A DNA stretch of 47,325 nucleotides from Candidatus Nomurabacteria bacterium RIFCSPHIGHO2_01_FULL_40_20 (GCA_001786835.1 MFTO01000011.1:4152-51476); one strand, 5' to 3'. Counted from the first letter of the stretch, positions 17,909-27,181 are shown. Made by a program: numbers and translations. The notes: a model not told the origin generated them from the letters alone.

Positions 17909-18937
17909 TTAAACTGCGGAGTAAAGTCCGTTTTTATTCTTTTTGAAATATTTCGGATTTGCCAGATTTACCAGTATAGTGTTTTTCTTGAAATAGCGCT
18001 CTTTCATAACTTTCTCCACAACTTTTTCTTTTTCCATTGGTCCCTCTTTTTTTAGAATGTCGCGAATCACATCGCGCGCGATACCGGTTTTGTAACCCCA
18101 TTCTGCGAGCGCGTAGAGTCCACGACCAACAAGCACAAACCGAGGGTCTTTGATGAGTTCGTTGTGAGTGGTAGCGTAATGCGCCTTTCTGCTAAAAGTC
18201 TTGGCTATAGCATCCGTAACTTCTTTGAAGTGCATCGGGGAACCATGGCGACGCATCACTAAATACGCGTAGTCTTTCACCCCGCGTGTGCGCACATTTT
18301 GTGAACTTGATTTTCCCCATTCCCCAAGAGGATTTTTAGAAATCTTTTTGGATATAGAAAGCCACCTTTTGGCAACCTCTTCATTTTTGTATTCTTCGGC
18401 AACATCTTTCATGTGCTCAAAAAATCTTTTGATTAGCTCGGTCTCCGGAATCAAGTCTTCGTCTTTCAAACTCGCATAAAGCTTTTTTAGTGATTCATGC
18501 ACACGCAGAGCCATTTCATCGTCTATACTCCAACGAGTTTTGAAATGCTCATCTTCTTTGTGCTTTTTAAAGTGGTCGCATAGGGTGAGATGAAAATGAA
18601 TATGGTTTTGCATTGCTTTGTCTTTGGAAAAATGATGCAGAAGGTCATGCTCGGAAACAATTCCACCTAGTTCGGAAACCAAATTTTTCAACTCATCAAA
18701 AAAAGCTTGCTCGTTTTTATAAACCGAAGACTTTCTTATCATATTGATAGCCCCCTCTTCTATCTGACGCACTCGCTCGCGAGTTATGCCATACTTCTTA
18801 CCTATCTCCTCTAGAGTTTTTCTCTTTATATCACTAGAAAGACCAAAACGGCTCATGATAACATCGGACGCTCTGTCTCCTAGATGGGAAGTGATTTTTT
18901 TAGTAATTTGTTTCGGTTTAAATGATGTGGTGGGCAT
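17909..18937 (-). CDS. Sigma-70 region 4-like HTH fused to a HARE-HTH-like domain
   Basis: RKTLEEIGKKYGITRERVRQIEEGAINMIRK plus C-terminal SPMHFKEVTDAIAKTF...LIKDPRFVLVGRGLYALAEWGY; start moved to the internal Met (MPTTSFKPK) because the ORF-track start lies within a consensus promoter. Confidence 0.75.
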   Translation of the reverse strand: MPTTSFKPKQITKKITSHLGDRASDVIMSRFGLSSDIKRKTLEEIGKKYGITRERVRQIEEGAINMIRKSSVYKNEQAFFDELKNLVSELGGIVSEHDLLHHFSKDKAMQNHIHFHLTLCDHFKKHKEDEHFKTRWSIDDEMALRVHESLKKLYASLKDEDLIPETELIKRFFEHMKDVAEEYKNEEVAKRWLSISKKISKNPLGEWGKSSSQNVRTRGVKDYAYLVMRRHGSPMHFKEVTDAIAKTFSRKAHYATTHNELIKDPRFVLVGRGLYALAEWGYKTGIARDVIRDILKKEGPMEKEKVVEKVMKERYFKKNTILVNLANPKYFKKNKNGLYSAV

Positions 18938-18982
18938 AAATTTATATAAGGGTCTGCAATGTTTTATTTCGTATACTTTGTT

Positions 18983-19010
18983 ATTATACACAAAGTTGAC
19001 TTAGTGTCAA
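18983..19010 (-). promoter_or_regulatory. Sigma-70-like promoter
   Basis: Minus strand TTGACA-16 nt-TATAAT. Confidence 0.75.
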
Positions 19011-19023
19011 ATGTATTATAAAC

Positions 19024-20847
19024 CTATTTCCCGCGCTCCGCTTTTACCCTACCCAACTCTGTAAGGTATTTCTTGCGAAGACGCACAGAATTTGGGGTAA
19101 TCTCTAGATACTCATCAGAGCTCATTACTTCGAGTCCCCGTTCTATGTTCAAAATAAAGGCTGGTTTGAGATAAATTGCCTCGTCCGTCCCTGAAGCGCG
19201 CATATTGGTGAGTTGTTTGCCTTTGGAAGGATTGACCGTAAGATCGTCCCCTTTCAAGACGTTCCCAATGACCATCCCTTCGTAAACTTCCGCGCCGTGT
19301 TCTATATAAAGAAGTCCGCGGTCTTGGAGATTGGCCAGAGCAAAAGCCACTGCTTTGCCGGAAATCATGGAAATCATAGAGCCATATTCACGTTTTTTGA
19401 TTTCGCCTGAATATTCTCTAAACCCGCTAACTCGGGAGGACATAATGCCTTCGCCCTTGGTATCAATAATAAACTCTCCGCGATATCCCAGCAGTCCGCG
19501 GGTTGGAATATCAAAAATAATTCTAGCTATACCGTTCTTTTCCCGCATATCTTTCATCAATCCCCGACGTTTGCCGATTTTTTCTATCACTCCGCCGGAA
19601 TATTCCATCGGCACGTCTATCACCAGCTCTTCATAAGGTTCTTTTTTTATTCCGTTTTCTTCTTTTAAAATAACTTCCGGCTCGGAAACCTGCATCTCGT
19701 ATCCTTCTCGGCGCATATTCTCTAATAGTATCGCTATATGAAGCTCACCCCGTCCGTAAATTTTGAAAAAAAATGGGCCAGTTTGATTACCTTGGTCGGG
19801 GGAAAAGTCAACTCGGAGCCCCACATTGATTTCCAACTCTTTTTCCAAGCGTTCTTTGAGTTGGCGAGATGTTACAAATTTTCCCTCACGTCCCGCAAAA
19901 GGAGAATCGTTCACTAAAAAATTTAAAGAAAGTGTGGGTTCGTCAATGGCGATATGAGGCAGTGCCTCCACGGACTCATTTTCACAAATAGTTTCTCCTA
20001 TGAATATGTCCGGAATGCCGGCTATCATCACAATATCACCCGAAGTCGCCTCGGCGACGTCTTTCCTTGCTATCCCCTCAAAACTGAAGAGTTTTGTTAT
20101 TTTACCGACCCGAGTGCCATTTTCTCCTGCCTGCGCAGGCAGGCCTTTTACAAAAGTTAGGCTACCGGATTTTATTCTTCCGGAATAAATACGCACAATC
20201 GCGAGCCTGCCTAAAAAATTATCATATGCTAAATTAAAAACCTGCGCCGACATTGGCTCATCTTCGCGGGTAGAAGCGACAGGCACTTTCTCTAAAATTA
20301 AATCAAGAAGCGGAGAAAGATCTTCCGATTTGTCTCCAAGATTTTTGAACGCTTTCCCCTCGCGCCCAATAGCGTAAATAGTATCAAAACTTGCTTGGCT
20401 TTCATTTGCTCCAAGCTCAAAAAAAAGTTCTAAAACTTCTTCGTGCACTCGGTGAGCATCAGCTGCTGGCTTATCTATCTTATTGATAACCACGATTGGC
20501 TTGAGTCCAAGCTCAAGAGATTTTTTCAACACAAACCGAGTTTGAGGCATAGGACCCTCAACGGCATCCACGAGTAAAAGCACCGAATCAATCGCGCGGA
20601 GCACTCGCTCTACTTCGCTTCCGAAATCCGCATGACCGGGAGTATCCACAATGTTTATTTTTGTACCCTTATAGGTAATAGAAGTATTTTTGGAGTAAAT
20701 AGTAATACCGCGTTCTTTTTCTAAGTCGTTTGAATCCATAGACACACCCTCATCCAAAAGGCCTCCGTTTTGTTTCATCAAGGCGTCAGTGAGAGTGGTC
20801 TTGCCATGATCCACGTGTGCAATTATCGCTATGTTTCTGATTTCCAT
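19024..20847 (-). CDS. typA: Translational GTPase TypA/BipA
   Basis: NIAIIAHVDHGKTTLTDALMKQNG...DSNDLEKERGITIYSKNTSI. Confidence 0.97.
   Translation of the reverse strand: MEIRNIAIIAHVDHGKTTLTDALMKQNGGLLDEGVSMDSNDLEKERGITIYSKNTSITYKGTKINIVDTPGHADFGSEVERVLRAIDSVLLLVDAVEGPMPQTRFVLKKSLELGLKPIVVINKIDKPAADAHRVHEEVLELFFELGANESQASFDTIYAIGREGKAFKNLGDKSEDLSPLLDLILEKVPVASTREDEPMSAQVFNLAYDNFLGRLAIVRIYSGRIKSGSLTFVKGLPAQAGENGTRVGKITKLFSFEGIARKDVAEATSGDIVMIAGIPDIFIGETICENESVEALPHIAIDEPTLSLNFLVNDSPFAGREGKFVTSRQLKERLEKELEINVGLRVDFSPDQGNQTGPFFFKIYGRGELHIAILLENMRREGYEMQVSEPEVILKEENGIKKEPYEELVIDVPMEYSGGVIEKIGKRRGLMKDMREKNGIARIIFDIPTRGLLGYRGEFIIDTKGEGIMSSRVSGFREYSGEIKKREYGSMISMISGKAVAFALANLQDRGLLYIEHGAEVYEGMVIGNVLKGDDLTVNPSKGKQLTNMRASGTDEAIYLKPAFILNIERGLEVMSSDEYLEITPNSVRLRKKYLTELGRVKAERGK
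20126..20143. repeat. 18-bp perfect palindrome CCTGCCTGCGCAGGCAGG inside typA
   Basis: Read directly; encodes part of GLPAQAGEN. Confidence 0.8.
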
Positions 20848-20868
20848 ACTTGTGCGCCTTTGGCGTAA

Positions 20869-20890
20869 AATAAAAACCCGTGCGGGTTTC
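20869..20890 (-). terminator. Terminator-like hairpin in the typA 5' leader
   Basis: Minus strand AAACCCGCACGGGTTTTTATTTT. Confidence 0.45.
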
Positions 20891-20942
20891 TATAAGAATA
20901 ACACGAAAAAAATTATAAGGCAAATTGTGATATGATAAAGGG

Positions 20943-21542
20943 ATGGAAAAAGCGGAAAAATTAAAAGAACTTCATGAAAAATGGCAGAAAGAATGTAAAT
21001 GCGCTCTTAAAGACACAGGTGTGCGAGCCGTTTTTGGTGATGGCAACCCAGAGTCAGAGATTATATTTATCGGAGAGGCGCCGGGCAAAAAAGAAGATGA
21101 ACTCGGTATTCCCTTCGTGGGCTCGGCTGGAAAATTTTTGAACGAAATGCTTGAAAATATAGGGGTGGAGCGCAAAGATATCTATATCACCAACATTGTA
21201 AAATATCGTCCGCCCGGCAATCGCGACCCAGAACCTGAGGAAAAGTCTGACTGTCGAGAGTGGCTGATAGAGGAGATAAATTTTATCAATCCAAAGCTAC
21301 TAATATTTCTAGGCCGACATAGTATGAACGATTTTTTCCCGCTTGAAAAAATTTCAAACGTGCACGGCAAACTCTTAAAAAAGAAATTCAAAAACATTTC
21401 CTGCGAGTATTTTCTACCTCTGTATCACCCCGCCTCCGCCCTCTATGACGGCTCTATGCGCGAAGTCCTGATGACCGACTTCCAAAAGATTCCAAAAGTG
21501 CTGGAGAAAATAGATACGGGAATAACAACTTACGTCAAATAA
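20943..21542 (+). CDS. Uracil-DNA glycosylase, family 4
   Basis: GEAPGKKEDELGIPFVGSAGKFLNEML...NIVKYRPPGNRDP...YHPASALY. Confidence 0.93.
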   Translation: MEKAEKLKELHEKWQKECKCALKDTGVRAVFGDGNPESEIIFIGEAPGKKEDELGIPFVGSAGKFLNEMLENIGVERKDIYITNIVKYRPPGNRDPEPEEKSDCREWLIEEINFINPKLLIFLGRHSMNDFFPLEKISNVHGKLLKKKFKNISCEYFLPLYHPASALYDGSMREVLMTDFQKIPKVLEKIDTGITTYVK

Positions 21543-21567
21543 AAAAATTCTTTACTTTTCATAATAT

Positions 21568-21599
21568 TTACTATTATGACGGCCGTCAAGATAGTAAAC
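21568..21599. repeat. Palindrome with TGACGGCCGTCA core and TTTACTAT/ATAGTAAA arms
   Basis: TTTACTATTATGACGGCCGTCAAGATAGTAAA. Confidence 0.75.
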
Positions 21600-21630
21600 T
21601 TACATTCTCTTACTACGAAAAACAAAATGC

Positions 21631-21717
21631 TGGTGCGCCGGGGTGGATTCGAACCACCGTAGCCCTAAGGGCGACAGATTTACAGTCTGTTGTATTTGAC
21701 CACTCTACCACCGACGC
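21631..21717 (-). tRNA. tRNA-Tyr (GUA), CCA encoded
   Basis: GCGTCGG...CCGGCGCACCA acceptor stem; anticodon loop CTGTAAA; long variable arm CGCCCTTAGGGCTAC. Confidence 0.95.
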
Positions 21718-21776
21718 ATCAAAAAAGAACAACTATAAAATAGCACGAAAAAAACCTTTTTGCATCTTTTTTATAT

Positions 21777-24467
21777 CTATACCTTGGATTTAGGCTGCAC
21801 GCGGATAGAGCTTTTTACTTTGTTATTTTTCTTTTCAATCACCAATTCTTCCCCTTTCATGGAAACCAAGACAGTGTCGCCTTTTTTAACGCCGTTAGAT
21901 ATTATGTATGTCGCCACTGGATTTAGTATTTTAGTTTGAATCAAGCGGTTGAGCGGTCGCGCGCCAAAATGCGGATCATACCCGGCGCGTCCGAGATAAG
22001 TGAGAGCCGAGTCTGATACTTCCAAACTGATACCTTTGGCAATCAACCTGTCCTTTACCACTCCCACGCGAATATTTACTATTTCCTTTATCGCCTCGGA
22101 CGAGAGAATATCAAAAACAATTATTTCATCCAAGCGATTGATAAACTCCGGTCGAAAATGATCCTTCAACGCTTCCAGTACTTTATCTTTCATCTGATTG
22201 TAATCCTGTAGTGCATTATTATTGGAAAATCCGATAGCTTCCATTTTATCAATAAATTGCGAACCAATGTTAGAGGTAAGAATAATGATAGTATTTTTGA
22301 AGTTCACCACCCGCCCTTTGCCGTCAGTGAGTCGTCCTTCGTCGATAACTTGCAGAAGCATATTGAAGACTTCTGGATGCGCTTTTTCAATCTCGTCAAA
22401 GAGAACCACGGCATACGGGCGATGCCGGACCGCTTCGGTCAATTGCCCCGCTTCGTCATAGCCCACATAGCCCGGAGGCGAACCGATCAATTTCGACATG
22501 CTGTGACGCTCCATGTATTCCGACATATCCACGCGAATCACCGCACGTTCGTCATTGAACATAAATTGCCCGAGCGCCTTGGTGAGTTCGGTTTTGCCCA
22601 CGCCAGTAGGACCGAGGAATATAAACGAACCAATCGGACGATTTGGATCACCGATGCCGGCGCGGGAACGACGAATCACATCCGCAACCCTCTTTATCGC
22701 TTCATTTTGTCCTATCACTCGTTTCTTTAATTCTTCTTCCATTTTTTCTAGTTTCTCGCGTTCTTCTTCCAGCATCTTGGTAAGCGGTATGCCGGTCCAG
22801 CGCGAAACAACTTCGGCAATATCTTCCGCGGTGATTTCTTCTTTTAAGATTCTCCTTGATTTTTGAAGTTTTTTAAGTCTGATTAATTTCATCTCAAGTT
22901 CTTTTTTGAGAGCAGGAATTTTGCCATAGCGGATCTCGGCTGCGCGAGCCAAGTCCGCGCGCATCTCTGCGTTTTCCGCTTCGATGCGCATGATTTCCAG
23001 CTCTTTTTTGATAGAACGAATTTCTGTCACTGTGGAGCGTTCATTTTGCCATTTAAGTTCAAGTTCTTTGGTTTTTTCATGTAAATTGGCTATTTCTTTG
23101 TCTATCTCCTTGATTCTCTGCTTGATTTCTTTTTCTTTTTGTTTATCACCGCTCGAATCTGCCACTTCTTTTTTGAGCGCTTCTTTTTCAATTTCAAGTC
23201 GCATGATTTTCCTGTGCGCCTCTTCCAAGACCGGTGGCTTGTTTTCAAGTGAAATTTTCAAAGACGAAGAAGCCTCATCTATCAAGTCCACTGCCTTGTC
23301 CGGCAAAAATCTATTCGTGATATAGCGCGCGGAGAGATTGACTGCGGAAACAATAGCATCGTCCGTGATGCGCACCCCGTGAAAAAGTTCGTATTTTTCT
23401 TTAAGTCCTCGCAGTATCGCAATCGCATCTTCAAGTGATGGCTCTTCCACGTACACCGGCTGAAAACGACGCGCCAGCGCCGGGTCTTTTTCGATATGTT
23501 TTTGATATTCGCGGAGCGTGGTCGCGCCGATTGCTTTAAGTTCCCCACGCGAGAGCGCCGGCTTTAGCATATTGGACGCATCCATGGTGCCTTCCGCTCC
23601 TCCGGCGCCGACAATAGTATGAATCTCATCAATAAAGAGAATTACTTTTCCCTCCGCTTTTTCCACTTCTTTCATGATTCCTTTCAAGCGCTCTTCAAAT
23701 TCTCCTCGATATTTCGTGCCAGCAATAAGCGAGCCCAAGTCAAGCGAAACGAGCTCCTTGTCCTTGAGCGACTCCGGAACATTATTTTTGGCAATTCGTA
23801 GCGCCAGCCCTTCTACTACGGCAGTCTTGCCCACACCCGCCTCGCCTATCAATATCGGATTATTCTTTGTCCGGCGAGAGAGCACCTGCATAATGCGCAT
23901 AATTTCATTATCTCGTCCGATGACAGGGTCTAGTTTGTCTTCGCGCGCGAGTTTGGTAAGATTGCGCGTGTATTTCAAAAGCTGACGAAACTTTTTTGGT
24001 TCCGACACATCGGTAATATTTTGATTGCGAAGCTCTTCCAGCACCTTCATGATAGCGTCTTTACCTATCCTAAATCTCGCCAAATTTTCATGCGCCTCGC
24101 CCGGAACATCCAGTATCGCCATAAACAAATGCTCAGTAGAAACAAAATCGTCTTTCATAGTCTCTGCGAGTTTGACCGAGCGGTCTATCACTTGCGCCAA
24201 ATCCGGATTGAGATAAATCTGATACGACGGTGAAAGTGTGTTTTGCGTTTCGGGAAGCTCAATCGCTTCGAGTACTGAATCAGTAAGTAGCATCGTGTCA
24301 ACTTCTAATTTATCTAAAATCGAATTCACCATGCTCTCTTCTTGTAAAAGAAGCGCGGCGAGTAGATGCATGGAGGAAACGTGGTTTACTCCGCGCTCAA
24401 TAGCGAGCTCGTGCGCTTTCTTGATGGCATCTTTGGCTTTAATTGTGAATCTGTTTAATGGTGGCAT
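21777..24467 (-). CDS. clpB: ATP-dependent chaperone ClpB
   Basis: Clp N-domain, two AAA+ modules ([26 protein letters not shown]) and long M-domain coiled coil; start moved to [22 protein letters not shown]. Confidence 0.93.
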   Translation of the reverse strand: MPPLNRFTIKAKDAIKKAHELAIERGVNHVSSMHLLAALLLQEESMVNSILDKLEVDTMLLTDSVLEAIELPETQNTLSPSYQIYLNPDLAQVIDRSVKLAETMKDDFVSTEHLFMAILDVPGEAHENLARFRIGKDAIMKVLEELRNQNITDVSEPKKFRQLLKYTRNLTKLAREDKLDPVIGRDNEIMRIMQVLSRRTKNNPILIGEAGVGKTAVVEGLALRIAKNNVPESLKDKELVSLDLGSLIAGTKYRGEFEERLKGIMKEVEKAEGKVILFIDEIHTIVGAGGAEGTMDASNMLKPALSRGELKAIGATTLREYQKHIEKDPALARRFQPVYVEEPSLEDAIAILRGLKEKYELFHGVRITDDAIVSAVNLSARYITNRFLPDKAVDLIDEASSSLKISLENKPPVLEEAHRKIMRLEIEKEALKKEVADSSGDKQKEKEIKQRIKEIDKEIANLHEKTKELELKWQNERSTVTEIRSIKKELEIMRIEAENAEMRADLARAAEIRYGKIPALKKELEMKLIRLKKLQKSRRILKEEITAEDIAEVVSRWTGIPLTKMLEEEREKLEKMEEELKKRVIGQNEAIKRVADVIRRSRAGIGDPNRPIGSFIFLGPTGVGKTELTKALGQFMFNDERAVIRVDMSEYMERHSMSKLIGSPPGYVGYDEAGQLTEAVRHRPYAVVLFDEIEKAHPEVFNMLLQVIDEGRLTDGKGRVVNFKNTIIILTSNIGSQFIDKMEAIGFSNNNALQDYNQMKDKVLEALKDHFRPEFINRLDEIIVFDILSSEAIKEIVNIRVGVVKDRLIAKGISLEVSDSALTYLGRAGYDPHFGARPLNRLIQTKILNPVATYIISNGVKKGDTVLVSMKGEELVIEKKNNKVKSSIRVQPKSKV

Positions 24468-24504
24468 AATAGTTAGGTTATAGGTTCTAGTGTCTAGTAA
24501 TAAA

Positions 24505-25068
24505 TTATGGGTTGGGTGGAGGTGGAGGTGGAGGTGGAGAAGTGTCGGTATCTGTATTTGGGTCCGGGTTCGGCGGAGGAATAGTTTCGGGCTTGGCCAA
24601 TTCAACAATAGTAAAATCTTTTTCTTTTTCCACTGTTATCTTGGAAACTTTCTGTTCGCCTAAAATACTTTTTACAACATATACTTCCCCTTCTTTCGGT
24701 TCTTCAATTACGGAGGCTATGACGACTTTGTTATCACCTAAAAATAATCCGGTCCCTAAAATTTTATCTTCGCTCCCGTCGGCATTTGCTCCTTTCAAAA
24801 ATAAAGTGACCACGAGCGGTTTTATGGCTTTCAAATCTTCCAACAACTTTTTCTGTTCAGCGGATAATTCTTGAGTCTTGATAATTGTCTCTCCGGGCAC
24901 AATTTTCTCCACTGTCTCTCGCACTATCTGGGTCACCGGAATGGTGACAGACTCGGGGGCTTGTTCCATCAAAGTCACCGTGGTTATGCCGGTGGCAATA
25001 GAAATAACGAAAGAAAGCAGTATCGCCAAAAGTATCAGCTGTGATTTGTTTAAATCCTTTAGGTCCAT
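24505..25068 (-). CDS. Membrane-anchored protein with C-terminal Pro/Asn/Asp-rich tail
   Basis: 187 aa; N-terminal TM helix; tail [24 protein letters not shown]. Confidence 0.6.
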   Translation of the reverse strand: MDLKDLNKSQLILLAILLSFVISIATGITTVTLMEQAPESVTIPVTQIVRETVEKIVPGETIIKTQELSAEQKKLLEDLKAIKPLVVTLFLKGANADGSEDKILGTGLFLGDNKVVIASVIEEPKEGEVYVVKSILGEQKVSKITVEKEKDFTIVELAKPETIPPPNPDPNTDTDTSPPPPPPPPNP

Positions 25069-25148
25069 CCCGTACGAAATCCTACTATTATTTTTTCTAG
25101 TAAGACTTATTTTACCTCATAAGTGAACCCCGTAATTTCGTACGGGAT
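25067..25148 (-). repeat. Family 1 TIR element overlapping the start codon of the 187-aa gene
   Basis: Perfect 14-bp TIR ATCCCGTACGAAAT/ATTTCGTACGGGAT. Confidence 0.9.
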
Positions 25149-25201
25149 CCATACCCTAACTATACCACTTTTTTAATTTTTTCAAAATATTAAAAATAAG
25201 A

Positions 25202-25459
25202 CTATTTATATATCTCATGAGTACCGATGTTAATAAAATCAACAAATTCTTTGCCAGAAAATGCAAACATGATTCTATGTTGCCCTATCACGGTAAATGC
25301 CCAATATTCTTTGTATTTTCCGTGAAGTTTATGAGTATCGAGTCGAGTGTCAAAAGGATTCTTTTGAAAAATCTTTTCTCTTTCTTCTGCTTTTGTTTTT
25401 ATCATCTTTGGCATCTTTTTATATGCCTTTTTAAATTTAGATGTAAAACGAATTATCAT
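25202..25459 (-). CDS. RelE/YafQ-type toxin-like protein
   Basis: FTSKFKKAYKKMPKMIKTKAEEREKIFQKNPFDTRLDTHKLHGKYKEYWAFTVIGQHRIMFAFSG. Confidence 0.8.
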   Translation of the reverse strand: MIIRFTSKFKKAYKKMPKMIKTKAEEREKIFQKNPFDTRLDTHKLHGKYKEYWAFTVIGQHRIMFAFSGKEFVDFINIGTHEIYK

Positions 25460-25461
25460 AT

Positions 25462-25680
25462 TTACCTTAAACTTGATAAAGATTTTGATATTTTCAGTTT
25501 ACCTTGTTTTTTTTCTTTTTTATAAATAGCTATTGCTTGATCCGTGTCTTCTTCTTCAAATAATCTTTTTTTCCACTGCTTACCAATGTCAAGAAAACTC
25601 TCGTATTCTTTGCGAGGTATAATGACCAAATCATCATTGGATATAAAGTTTTTAGGAATGGTTATAGTAGCCATATACAA
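25462..25680 (-). CDS. Putative cognate antitoxin
   Basis: 72 aa, ends 2 nt before the toxin start; ATITIPKNFISNDDLVIIPRKEYESFL. Confidence 0.65.
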   Translation of the reverse strand: MYMATITIPKNFISNDDLVIIPRKEYESFLDIGKQWKKRLFEEEDTDQAIAIYKKEKKQGKLKISKSLSSLR

Positions 25681-25722
25681 ATATTAACAATTAATGGATA
25701 AAAAATCAAACACAGCACAATT

Positions 25723-27153
25723 CTAATAATACCACTTTCTGAGTTTGGACAAAATGCTTTCCATAACTTTGACCGTGTGGTCAATATCTCTCTTTTCAGT
25801 GTCTCTTCCGAGCGAAAATCGCAAGCTGGTTAGATTTTCTTTGCGCAATGCCCCGATCACGTGCGACGGCTTTTTGTCACCTGATTTGCAAGCGCTTTTT
25901 TCGGAAATGTAAATCCCACGGGCGGAGAGCTCGAGCACCAGCAGGTCGCTTGGAATTTTAGCAATTGTGATATTCACATTGTTTGGTAGTCTGTCTTCCT
26001 TATCGCCATTTAAAACTATTCTATAATTCTGCAGAATTAGAGAATGCTCAAGTAAGTGCAAAAAATAATCACGCAGTTTTGTTAAACGTTTTGTTTCGCT
26101 CTCTTTCATACTCTCTGTGATTTGGAGCGCCTCCGCGAGCCCCACTATAGCAGGCAAATTCTCTGTCCCCGAGCGCATTCCAAACTCTTGCTCTCCGCCA
26201 TACACTATATCTCCTATCGGTGTTCCTTTTCTTATGTATAGCGCCCCCACTCCTTTCGGCCCATAAATTTTCGCGCCATTGAAAGACATCAAATCCACAC
26301 CCAGCTTTTGCACATCTATCGGCAAATAATTCATCGCTTGCGTAGCGTCGGTGTGAAAAAAAGGCAAAAGTGGTAATTTAGAGGCTTGGGAGAGCGACGG
26401 CTCGAGCACGAGGAATTTTTCAGCAGAAAAATATCCGTACTCTAAATTACCACTTTTGCCTTTTCTATATTGCCTTATCTCCTTCGCAATCTCCCTTATC
26501 GGCTGAATCGTGCCGATTTCGTTATTGGCATACATTACCGAAACCAAAACAGTATTTTTCTTTATCGCTTTTTTAATTTTTTTAGGGTCTACTATTCCAT
26601 TCGGTTCAACTGGAATGTAGCTAACCTCTGCACGTTTAGTTTTTTCTAAATGCTTGCAAACTTCCAGCACGGAGGCATGTTCTATGTTCGTCGTAATTAT
26701 GTGTGGAGCAAGCAAGCGATTTTTTAGTGTCTGGTTGAGACCGCTCTCCTTAGAAGATAATGCGCGGGCGACCCGAAGACCGAAAAAATCGCTTGCTTGC
26801 ATAGCACAGATAACTCCAAGTACGCCCAGATTATTGGATTCCGTAGCTCCAGAAGTAAAAATTATCTCTCTTTTTTGCGCTTTTAAAATTTCCGCCACAC
26901 GCTCACGCGCGTCCTCTAAAATTTTTTTATTTTGCACACCCAGTTCATGTATTGCGCCGGTATTGGCAAAATGCACACTGGAGACTTTAGCTATAATCTC
27001 TAAAACTCGCGCATCAATCGGAGTCGCCGAAGCATTGTCTAGGTATACCCCGTTAGTAGATTTTGGTAATACTCGCTTTGCGAGCGCACTTTGTGCCTTA
27101 CCAAAACTCACTACAGGGTATATTATTTTCTTTTTTCCGTTTGATTTAGACAT
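25723..27153 (-). CDS. Cysteine desulfurase (NifS/IscS-like) with three palindrome-derived segments
   Basis: YLDNASATPID; TSGATESNNLG; HTDATQAMNYLPIDV; MSFNGAKIYGPKGVGALY; RSGTENLPAIVG; start moved to MSKSNGKKK. Confidence 0.9.
   Translation of the reverse strand: MSKSNGKKKIIYPVVSFGKAQSALAKRVLPKSTNGVYLDNASATPIDARVLEIIAKVSSVHFANTGAIHELGVQNKKILEDARERVAEILKAQKREIIFTSGATESNNLGVLGVICAMQASDFFGLRVARALSSKESGLNQTLKNRLLAPHIITTNIEHASVLEVCKHLEKTKRAEVSYIPVEPNGIVDPKKIKKAIKKNTVLVSVMYANNEIGTIQPIREIAKEIRQYRKGKSGNLEYGYFSAEKFLVLEPSLSQASKLPLLPFFHTDATQAMNYLPIDVQKLGVDLMSFNGAKIYGPKGVGALYIRKGTPIGDIVYGGEQEFGMRSGTENLPAIVGLAEALQITESMKESETKRLTKLRDYFLHLLEHSLILQNYRIVLNGDKEDRLPNNVNITIAKIPSDLLVLELSARGIYISEKSACKSGDKKPSHVIGALRKENLTSLRFSLGRDTEKRDIDHTVKVMESILSKLRKWYY
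26359..26464. repeat. Palindromic element, family 4, in-frame in the cysteine desulfurase
   Basis: Perfect 25-bp arms AAAAGGCAAAAGTGGTAATTTAGAG/CTCTAAATTACCACTTTTGCCTTTT; internal ATTTTTCAGCAGAAAAAT. Confidence 0.92.
26707..26800. repeat. Palindromic element in-frame in the cysteine desulfurase
   Basis: Perfect 18-bp arms GCAAGCAAGCGATTTTTT/AAAAAATCGCTTGCTTGC. Confidence 0.92.
27048..27118. repeat. Palindromic element, family 3, in the N-terminal coding region of the cysteine desulfurase
   Basis: CCCGTTAGTAGATTTTGGTAATAC...TTACCAAAACTCACTACAGGG; resembles 419-492. Confidence 0.8.
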
Positions 27154-27181
27154 AAAAGTAGTATATATTGAAAAGACATGG

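Noticed and set aside
22257-24216. Several 60-157 aa plus-strand ORFs opposite clpB
   Set aside because: Shadow ORFs of a conserved gene.
24510-24540. GGTGGA repeat as a minisatellite
   Set aside because: Explained as the Pro-rich C-terminal codons of the 187-aa protein.
21777-24608. The upstream 47 residues of the ORF-track clpB ([34 protein letters not shown]...)
   Set aside because: Translation of the GGTGGA simple repeat that codes the Pro-rich tail of the upstream gene; the real start is MPPLNRF at 24467.
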